Source: Notospermus geniculatus (Eukaryota > Nemertea > Pilidiophora > Heteronemertea > Lineidae). From it: a stretch of 64,000 bases of DNA. Made by a program: the position numbers and the translations under genes. Numbering within the stretch: position 1 is the first letter of the stretch; each line of letters starts with the position of its first letter. The notes beneath the pieces are model-generated. The model made no database searches, was not told the origin of the DNA, and saw nothing but the letters and a program-made list of their open reading frames with translations. Location: positions 249,317 to 313,316 of the forward strand of contig NMRB01000624.1 in NCBI GenBank assembly GCA_002633025.1, in the 5' to 3' direction. Positions 47,419-57,300 of this stretch are shown one piece after another.

Positions 47419-47791
47419 AAACTCCCTACGCAGTTGTGAGTCGCGCCCCCATCGGTTTACTCGCTCTCCACAACTGCTTTACTGTGGAAGTCGCCGCGTT
47501 TGGTCAACAGATGGCGTGAGGGCCTGGCGCGAGTTTTACAGCCTATCAGCACGCTGCTTTCAGAACTCTTTGGCCCGTTGGCAACGATATTCTTGTGCTA
47601 CCATGGCTACGAACCGCTCGGCCAATGAAAAAGTGTCTCAGGCCAGCTTGGTTACCGGTGGCTCGGTGCTCTCATTGGTCGACTCTCTCAGCGCCATCTG
47701 TTGACCAAACGCGGCGAATTTTACGAAGTTAAGCAGTTGTGGAGAGCGGGTAAACCGAAGGGGGCGCGGTACACAGCTGCGTAGGGAGTTT
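47419..47791. repeat. Foldback, AAACTCCCTACGCAG ends
   Basis: AAACTCCCTACGCAGTTGTG / CAGCTGCGTAGGGAGTTT, arms ~130 bp sharing CGCGTTTGGTCAACAGATGGCG in inverted form. Confidence 0.75.
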
Positions 47792-48105
47792 AATAAAGGA
47801 GATACAATTAAAGGGCATGAAAATGGGATGTAGATCCAACCCGTTCAAAGGTTAGCTGACGGAAAGATACATTCAAATACAATACAATATTCCAACCAAA
47901 CCGACATGACCGACCTCGACTGCTTCATCGATCCTATCCCAGTCGTCCTCTCTTTGCCTTCCTTGACAGCACATTCTGAGTCACTTCCCCAATACAGCCG
48001 ACTCTCGGCTTCTTTTTCCAATAAAGCTGCATGCATTTTTGCCTATGATGGCTTCTTATACAAAAGGACTTCAAAGTACTGCATCGGAATTGTATCATAT
48101 TGTAC

Positions 48106-48230
48106 TTATCCATCAGGGCCGAAGCAAAAGCGTTATTGGCTCTGGTAAGTATGGAAGAGCCCATCTCAGGCTGCTCATGTTCCTCACTTGGATGGGGTCC
48201 TTTAAGGAAAAGGCACAAGGTACACGACGC
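48106..48230 (+). repeat. SINE-like repeat body
   Basis: CATCAGGGCCGAAGCAAAAG, CTCATGTTCCTCACTTGGAT and AAAGGCACAAGGTAC, in the family order; truncated at its 3' side. Confidence 0.6.
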
Positions 48231-48712
48231 AAGACCATCGGCGTCCGCCGCGTGATCAAAATTTGGACGCCGACTTCGCGGAGTTGATTCATAGCCCAGC
48301 GTTCTTCAGCGACGGCGATGCGTTATGAAATGACTCAAGTAATTACAGTCTCGCGACCAAAACGCGCGACAGGGTCGGCGTCGAACGCAAGGTCGCGCGT
48401 CTGTCGCCGGCGATGGTCGGGCGTCGACTGATATGAACTAAGATTTACTGTCCCCTTCAAGGAAACCGGACTTAGATTCCAGGGGACAATGATCCCTGCC
48501 ACACCGGCGTTGTCCTGTGAAGGCTACATCACAGCAAGGTGCCACAGCGCAGTTTCGCACGAAATATCGATTGTGCACTGCTTTCCCAGACTTTGTCTGA
48601 AGGCCTCAATAATTTTTATTCAAAACAACAGCTGTGTTCATAAATATGGCACTGGCTGTGTTAAATATGTATTGGGCGTATCTAACAAGATATCACCAAC
48701 AGAGGAGCACTG

Positions 48713-48948
48713 ATAAAGTCTGGCAACATCTATCTTTGACCTAATGGAATGCGGAAGCTAGGAAATTGATCATTGGATTTTCCACGGACCTTTAATCACA
48801 CGCGGCTATTGAATGACCAGCGGACAACGCGAACAATCAGGGAACGACCACAAGTGATCGACAGGCATGATTATAAACCGCAAAGCTCTGTCACGTTACA
48901 TGACTTCCGCATTCCTTTAGGTCGAAGATAGATGTTGCCAGACTTTAG
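48713..48948. repeat. Foldback, ATAAAGTCTGGCAACATCTA ends
   Basis: Left AAAGTCTGGCAACATCTATC, right GATAGATGTTGCCAGACTTT; CTAATGGAATGCGGAAG pairs with CTTCCGCATTCCTTTAG. Confidence 0.7.
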
Positions 48949-49018
48949 TCTAGTGCTTATCATGTCCACTTAAAGCGGCAGGTCCCGGGTTCGAATCCAG
49001 GTGTGATAATCTAATGGC
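48949..49018 (+). repeat. tRNA-derived SINE head
   Basis: TAGTCTAGTGCTTATCATGT and GGGTTCGAATCCAGG match the head at 43,155-43,225 on the opposite strand. The stems pair poorly. Confidence 0.45.
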
Positions 49019-49862
49019 GTCTTTCTGATGTACCCCAGTAGATAAAACACTGAGGCCCCATTGTAAGAGGGGACTTGTCTATAGAGATGACATGTTAGTC
49101 GGCGAGTGATTTTAGCTGAAAGAAAGGGGTTTTTTATAGTCATGGCTTATATGAGCGAAGCTTTGGCATGAACAAAATGAAAGATCAGTAGAAATCTCCG
49201 TGCGACCTGGAAACGAGGTTACGATATTTACAGAAAATGTACATGTACAGTATATCATACATAAAGTACAAATCCCCTAATCTTCATCATCTGACACCCT
49301 GCCAAATCCCAGATAATCCCTCACTCAGCATCTTTGACGATGAAGCCGGTGAATTGCCCTGTACTTGTGTCCATTCTCTTCCCTAATCTTCATGTGACTC
49401 TAATCACAAGGGTTTATAAGATCACGCTAGCAATAAATCCCACGGCTCAGGTTCTCCGAACGAATTAAGCTCTTCCACTGAAAACCCCTTTTTTTCTGGC
49501 AAAAGAACCCTAAACACGTCTATTTCTTCAGCAATGTTGATGGAACTTGTCATCCTAGTTAGCCATCTTTGTCCACGTGACCCATTACTGGATTGTGATT
49601 GGGTGATTCTAGTGTGCGTGCGCTCATCCCCGTTCCCAGGTGCCCATCCTCGGTTCTCAAGCATTGAATGCATATTTTACTGATAAGGGAAACTCGCATT
49701 GATGAAACCGTTCTCAGTGGCTGGAACTGAATGGTCGGGTTGCAGGCATTGAATGTTGTTTTTTGTAACAAGGTTCGTGGGTGCAAAATTTCTCCTCTCC
49801 TTCACTTGGAATTGGAGTTTGAAAGTAGGCCTATTGTAGGCCTATTTTTCTACATTGAATCT
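49019..49862. other. No gene recognised
   Basis: No repeat boundary or exon could be supported on either strand. Confidence 0.45.
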
Positions 49863-49996
49863 TTCCATCAGGGCGGAAGCCATAGCATTATTGGCCCTGG
49901 TAAGTACGAAATAGGCCATATCAAGCTACTCATGTTCCTCACTTGGGTAGTGTTACTTGCTCTAGCAAAGACACAAGGTATAAGGCACCGCCAGGC
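49863..49996 (+). repeat. SINE-like repeat body
   Basis: CATCAGGGCGGAAGCCATAG, GCATTATTGGCCCTGGTAAG and CTCATGTTCCTCACTTGGG, ending GACACAAGGTATAAGGCACC. Confidence 0.65.
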
Positions 49997-50038
49997 GTAG
50001 TGCTGGTCGAGGATAGGGCCGCGACCAGCACTACGCTT
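49994..50038. repeat. Hairpin at SINE-like 3' end
   Basis: GCGTAGTGCTGGTCG and CGACCAGCACTACGC pair perfectly around a 13-nt loop. Confidence 0.65.
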
Positions 50039-50456
50039 GGCTTAGGTCTGACGTAGGGTTACGACCCCTTTATGCTCGCTACCCCAGGCGAACTATTCAA
50101 CAAGTTCGTTATGCATTTCATTCGGAGCAAATTCATTTATTTCTGTCTCACATCCATCAAGCATTCTATAGGCAATTCTAGCATTAATTAGACGCTGTAC
50201 CATCGGGTATTTTCCTGAGTTCATCTAAACTGCAATGATCTCTAATTAACCGATTTTCACAATTGCTAGGACGTGTTCTAATTTTCTCAGGCGCTTTGGG
50301 TCCAATGTGGCCGACGATACATCATTTTCTAGATGATTTATCAAATATAGTGTATAACACAGCAGCCTGCATTTTGCATAATGTCAACTGAGCCATACGT
50401 GTGATTAGTGAGACGAGGTACAGAAGAACTGCTCCTCAAAAGTTACATGTACGTAG

Positions 50457-51205
50457 TGAGATTGAACTGCACCTCACAAAGTGACACAGAGCACGATGTC
50501 AACTGTTCCCTTACAAAGTGACATAGAGCAGATGTAAACTGCACCTCACATAGTGACATAGCGACAGAACTGCACTTCAAACTGCGCCTTAGCACAAAGT
50601 GACATAGAGTGAGGTGAACTGCACCTCATAAAGTGACAAAGCAACATGTGAACTGAACGTCACAAAGTGACATAACGAGATATGAACTGGACGTCACAAA
50701 GTGACAAAGGGACAGGTGAACTGCACCTCACAAGGTGACATAGAGCGAGATGTGAACTGCACCTCACAAAATGACATAGAGCGAGATGTGAACTGCACCT
50801 TACAAAGTGACATAGCGAGATGTGAACTGCACTTCACAAAGTGACATACACCGAGATGTGAAATGCACCTTACAAAAGTGACATAGAAATGTGGAATGCA
50901 CCTCAGTCAAAAAAAAAACATAGCGAGATGTGAACTGTACTGTAGCGAGATGTGAACTCTGACATAGAATGAGATGTGAACTGCACTTCACAAAGTGACA
51001 TAGAGCGAGATGTGAACTGCACCTCACAAAGTGACATAGAGCGAGATGTGAACTGCACCTCACAACGTGACATAGAGCGAGATGTGAACTGCACCTCACA
51101 AAGTGACATAGAGCGAGATGTGAACTGCACCTCACAAAGTGACATATAGCAAGATGTGAACTGCACCTCACAAAGTGACATTAGTGAGGTGTAAACTGCA
51201 TCTCA
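50457..51205. repeat. 36-bp minisatellite, ~19 imperfect copies
   Basis: Unit AGATGTGAACTGCACCTCAC followed by AAAGTGACATAGAGCG. The 36-bp period is most regular from 50,960 to 51,180 and degenerate further left. The period is a multiple of three, so repetitive reading frames appear on the minus strand, but these are repeat artefacts. It ends ~160 bp before the first coding exon of the cGAS-like gene. Confidence 0.85.
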
Positions 51206-51365
51206 TAAATTGCCATAGATTGTAACAGTAACAGTGTAACAGAAGGATCTTTTGTACCCAGGACAGTTTTTCCGGATGAATTTTTTTCCTTTCACACCCA
51301 GCGGCCAGGCATGGCAAAATTTTTTGAGTACCTTGGCCAACGTTTCGATTTTCTTTCTTTCAGTC

Positions 51366-54300
51366 ATGGAGTACCTACAAGTAGTGTTGCAGAAATGTCT
51401 GAAAGACAAAATAGGGAATTCCGGGGAACCCCCTCATGACGTCACAGAACTGGCCAAACACATCGGTGCTTACTTCCGTCTTCATCTACAGGGTGATATT
51501 CCAGAGTTAATCTTCCCGGACCCAGAACCTATTGGTAAGAACTCGTTCCCTTGAAGTAATTTTTACATGAGGGCTGTATGTAGTAAGGTATGTGGGGACG
51601 AGGTTACAATGAAGTTCAGGTTGGTTGATGTGTCGTAGCGACACCTACCGGACGAAAGGGTAATTTTTAGAACGTAGAGTAAGAAACATTTTTTTTTCGA
51701 TTAAAAAATCATGAAAATAGAAACCAATCGCCATAGATAAGAACGTAATAAGAATATTCCTAGGACAACCTTCCTAGGGATTTTCTTTCCTTTCACACCA
51801 GAAACTATAAGTACTATAAGTAAAAATATCGGGCAATAAAACGGCCCACAACAATCTTTCGACATCTTCCCCTCTGGGTGGTGACTGATTCTCTTTAACG
51901 TTAGTCATTCTCGTCCCCGAGGTATGTCTCACTAATACCGTGAGAGACGCTGTAGGTATAATGTGTGAAAATGAACGTAATCGAGTTAGGGCCACGTGGG
52001 ATTTGTTGTTCACGCACCCTCTCGTGAGATTTGACGTGATTTGTTCTACTAATGTCCCTGGTCACACCATCAAGAGTTCAGATATGTATAGGGAACATGA
52101 TATTTGAAATAGGATTTGCGGTTTGACACCTCTGCCTAGACACGCAGTACGTAATGACGCATTCATGTAGGCTACATGTAGCGCATTTGCAGCAAGCGCT
52201 AATGGTGTTCACACCATTATCAACTTCCAAGGTATGGGCGGTTATATCCGCAAATAAAGGCGGCTAGTCGTAACTAGTCGATGTGATGTGATCTAGAAAG
52301 CCCAAAGAAAGTCGTTGGGCGGTGCTGCCGTCGTCAGGGAAATCTGGAATCGCAGCTCAGAAAGACGTTGGGCGGCGCTGCAGTCGTCGGGCCGATCTTG
52401 AGTCGTAGCTGAGAAAGTCGCTAGACGGCGCTGCAGTCGTCAGAATAATCTCGAGTCGTAGCAAAGACGTTAGGCGGCGCTGCAGTCGTTGAGACGATCT
52501 TCAGTCGTCGCTGAGAAAGATAGCTTAGGCGGGCCTACACTCGCCCAGACGATCTCGAATCGTAGCTGAGAAAGACGTTGGGTGGCGCTGTAGTCGTCGG
52601 GACGATCTCGGGTCGACCTAAAGTCGCAGCCGATCAGACCATAACACACTCTTCTTATAATTTTGTAAAGTCTATACTTGACCCGACCAAAGAATCGAAC
52701 TCAAGGCACGTGGGATATAAGTCCGACACTCCAACCACTGCCCTCCCCATAATGGCCGGACTTTGTGGCCACCATAGACAAAATGCTTGCACAAGAAACC
52801 TACGGGCTAGTCCCCAAGCCGTGACGAGCTAAATTTCTGATTCAGAAAACAGAACTTGGCTGGGAATTGCAATGAGGGATGAAGCATTTGACTTGCAGGC
52901 GGTTTCCAAGGGAACTGGCCGGGAACGTCGATAAGACGAGTCTGGGATACAGCGATAGTTTTTATAGAGGGGTTTAGAAACGTTGATGTATGCGTCATAG
53001 GAAACCGTACCATAAAGATAGCAGTTTAATTTGGAAATGGTTTCCAAGGGGAACAGGCGACTGGAGCCGATAGATCATGATGCATGGACAGCGATAGAGG
53101 GGCTAGGAAACTTGTGACGAATGGGTAACGGGAAACCGAACGATAGAAATAGCATACATGTACATGTATATGACTTGGTGACAGTTTCCAAGGGAAATAG
53201 CGACTCTCACCGATAAGTAGGGGAAGGGATTCCAACCATCTCCTGAAATACATTACACAGGGAAAATGACGTACATCTGGCGGACGTATGGCGTATATAC
53301 GGCATACGTCCGCCAGTCCTCGTTGCGTATATATACCGTATATAAAAGTAGCTAGATTCAATTTGTATGTACGTCGTCGTATGTACGCGGGATATATGGC
53401 GTATGCCGTACGTATGCCATACGTACGGCATATACTCGGCGGACATATTTTTCCGTACGTAAGCCATACGTACACCAGACGTCCAGAGGATGATCCATTG
53501 TACTATACGGCGGATATAAAAGTAGCTGTACGTCCGCAGTATGTACATGTACGTCATTTTGCCTGTGTACGTCATGGAAACGAAGTCCAATTTCGTATTC
53601 GTACTACTTAGTACCGGTACTTCGTTTTTCGTATGATTTGCGAAACCTCGCTACTTATCTCAACCTATCTAATATCACCAACTAATTCACTTATCGTGAT
53701 ATCTCTGTGCATTCTATTGTCACGATGCACTGCGTTGACAGTGTACATAAATTTACGTCCCGCGGATAATTAATGACGCTACTCCATTGGGCGTTATTAT
53801 GAAGAGCATGACCAAACAAAACAATCATCGAGACAGCTTTTAGTGCAATCTCCACGCGTATAAATTAAACGTTGTATATTGGGATGTAATGTATTTGGTC
53901 ATGCGTGGAGCGTTGCTATTGATATCTGGGAAATGAAGTTCCCGAATGTAAACAAAAAAATCTGATGATCAAATACTACATTGCTGGTGGTATAATTGTT
54001 TGTCGATCGACGCTGTGTGCTGTTTTGGTAGAATGCATTTTGAGTTTACAACAGGTCACGTGCCTACTGAATGGACCTATCAGCGCGAGGTTACACGGTA
54101 AATAGTAGTTCATGAAAAATTCAAAGTACATGTAATACATGTACACAGTTTGCGAAATAAACGGACGCCATTTTTTTCTGGGTTTCTTTCGCCATTGCTG
54201 GGGCTTTTTCAATGGAATTTTGCACTGGCACAGGCTTTCAAAAAAGGAAGGTCATACAGCATCCTCCCACAGCAGGGGTTTTTACCTCGCTCCTCTTCAT

Positions 54301-57300
54301 CCGCTCACACAAACTGTCTGCGGTGACGAAGGGAGCGAGCAGTAAGAACGCCTGATATTCTCAGGATGGTCATACAGTAAACCACTTAGAACTGCATAAA
54401 GATATTTTAGCAAGCAAGCAGCGAAAAAAATATATACGAGATATATTCGAAAAGTTCGAAAATTTGGCTAATTTCCACAAAAAAATGGCGGCCGCTATAG
54501 ATACCTTGCCAAAGTCGGCCATTTTTCCCCAGATGGTAATAACAAACACTGACATGACTGAATGTAGAGTGAATGTACACCATTGATGTACACCATGTTT
54601 TAAAACCTGCAATTAGGGCCTACAAATATTACTGCTGTATTATGTGAGACATCCATGGCAAGTTTTTATGTTTTTGCAGATATTTTAAAACATGCTGTAC
54701 ATTCACTGTACATTCAGTGTTTATAGGCCTTATCGCACCTAGCACATGGCTAATCAGCATAAAATCAGCGAAGCGGAAAAGGCCCAACCATCAGCGCCCC
54801 CGCAGTACATTCACAATGCATCACCCTGTGCATGGCCTGCATTTTTTGTAAACAATGGCCAATAAAAGCAACTTCCAAAAGCCGGATGTGCCAAAACTAA
54901 CTAGCTACGTGGGAGGCGTTATGAAGTGATTCAAATCGATAAAATATTGACTACCGATCGTTCTCGCGATCGCAAAAAATCGATGATTAATTCCAAAAGA
55001 TTAGCACATGTCATGATGTTATCATCATGGTGGCCCTCACGTGTCAGTTATTGACCAATCAGCGTGGGGTTGCACGATAATATGATAATGTTTGGGCGTT
55101 GTTTACATGGACTAATCATCGATTTTTGGCGATCGCGAAGACGATCAGTGGTCAATAATTTATCGACTTGAATCACTTTATACCGCCGCCCACGTAGCTA
55201 GTTAGTTTAGGCACATCAGACTTTTGGAAGTGACTTTTATTGGCCAATGTTGACAAAAAATGCACGCAATGCAAAGGGCAATGCATTGTGAATGTACTGC
55301 GGGGGCGCTGATGGTTGGGCCTTTTCCGCTTCGCTGATTTATGCTGATTGGCCATGTGCTAGGTGCGATAAGGCCTATTATTACCCTCTAGGAAAATATG
55401 GCCGACTTTGGCTATAACATCAATTTAAAGTACATACCCATATACAGGTCCTGCTGCTGCCAGATTCCTCAATGAGCTCTCGAATTCATTTTTAATCCAC
55501 GAATATTCTCCAAAATTTCCTACAAGAGACAAAAAACGAATTTCACTCCATATCCGTTCTGGCATTAGATGTACATGTACTACATTGTGTGCTCAGTCCA
55601 GTCGTGGTGAAAAAATGTGGCCAAGGCCTACCAGCACAGCATTGGATGACGTAACTGAGGGCATTCATTGTGTGATGTAAACATGGCCGACCAAAACTCT
55701 TCAATAAACCCTCTGTTAAGCGGCCTATCCACGTGCAATATTATTGCACAATATGAGGATCGAAATGGGCAATATTATTACCAATCTTTCGCCCATCCAT
55801 TATGCCAGAAGCACATGACACCCATTTTGGGCCCCATATTGTGCAATAATATTGTACCGTGGAAAAACCGCTTTACGAAGACAAATCGGACAGTTTTGGA
55901 ATACTAAAAGTCATTAAAGACCTTTCCAACAAAGATGGTGGTCAAGTGGCCATTCATTGTCCAAGCATGATATAACACGACCAAACACATCCGCTTCCTT
56001 CAGACACGGTTACACCTGTTGAAAATACCCGTGTTTTTCCAGACCCGTGTCAAACCCGTGTGTACGAAAAGCCCGGCGAGAGGTAAACCGGTATCCAGTT
56101 CCACCGTGCAGCACGTTAGGAACTGGTGTCGGGGTCTCGAAACCGGAAGTGTGGTCGGAATTCCTACCAGGCAGGATGCGCGCGCATCAGTTAGCAGACC
56201 TGTACATCATGCCTACATCGTGTACATCTGTGTGCAGCGCTCTAACGGCAAGCTACAGGAGTCGAAATGAGATAACAGGGTGGTTTCTTCAACGGACTAT
56301 CCCCAGGATGTTTGGCTAATGACACAAAACATCACTGGGATAGGTCACTGAGTGTTTATCTCGCTGACATTCGTTGCACTACCTCGCTGAATGTTCGAAG
56401 CGAGAAATGTTGGGCGCCAGACGCCATCTTGGAAACTTGGGTTCTTTGGGGAATACCTGCCGCCGATACGTCATCAGAGAAGATTCGTATTCTGATTGGA
56501 CGTATTCCGACGAATCACAGCCAGAATCAAGAGGGCGACAGTAGTCTCTTAAATCGTCAGATGTAGAGACTACTCTGTGGTCTAGGCGAGAGGTCACACA
56601 ACTACGCTGTAGTTAAGTAGCCCAGCGACAGGTGTGCTGCATGCACTGACTCTTCGGTCATTTCTGTATTGACACACATTGTTGGAGGCGCGAAAACGAC
56701 GTCACTTAATGGCTGCGCCATCTGTCGCCGTGCGAAGAACTAACGAAAACACGGGGATTTCGAAAAGCACGGCGATCTTGCCGTGTTTCAAAAACACGTG
56801 TTTTTCAGACACGGGTTTCTTGAAGCCCGGCAATTCATAGGTGTGACCGCAGAAAACCCGTGGATTTTATGTAGTGTAACCAAGGCTTATGTGAACTCAG
56901 CCTTACGTCAAAAAAGTTGTTCCAAACACCGCCGTGCTACATCGATGCATTTTAACGCTATCTGTAATGTGGCGGATTCTGCCAATTTCGACTCGGAGAT
57001 GGAACCAGTGGTGCCTAAATGACTGATGAACCCGCGCCTTAGACAAATATTTACGAGCATGTTGGGCTGGAAGCCGAATATTGGAATGATTAATTTTCGT
57101 CATTTTTAATCTGTCATGTATTTTTACAGCTACGGTATCCCTATCCGTCGCTATGGCCCCAAAGTGGTCCTGAAAGCGGATCACTGATTGGCTCACTAGT
57201 TTGGCGCCAATTCTAACACTAGTGACTCCTATTGGTCATGTGCTGATAATCGCGTGACCCGAAGCAGTTTCTGAGCGCGGGTAATGCGGGGAGCGGTTGG

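Noticed and set aside
43155-49018. Functional tRNA genes at 43,155, 47,205 and 48,949
   Set aside because: A and B boxes are present, but acceptor and anticodon stems do not pair and SINE bodies lie beside some of them.
50800-51181. Repetitive 92-123 residue proteins on the minus strand (MSLCEVQFTSR units)
   Set aside because: They arise only because the 36-bp satellite unit is a multiple of three and lacks stops in two frames.
50457-51205. CRISPR array
   Set aside because: Repeats of 36 bp are directly adjacent with no unique spacers, and the genome is eukaryotic. It is a minisatellite.
53026-53611. 107-149 residue frames with many Tyr/Arg codons
   Set aside because: They fall on the CGTACG/ATACGC palindromic core and are open in several frames at once.
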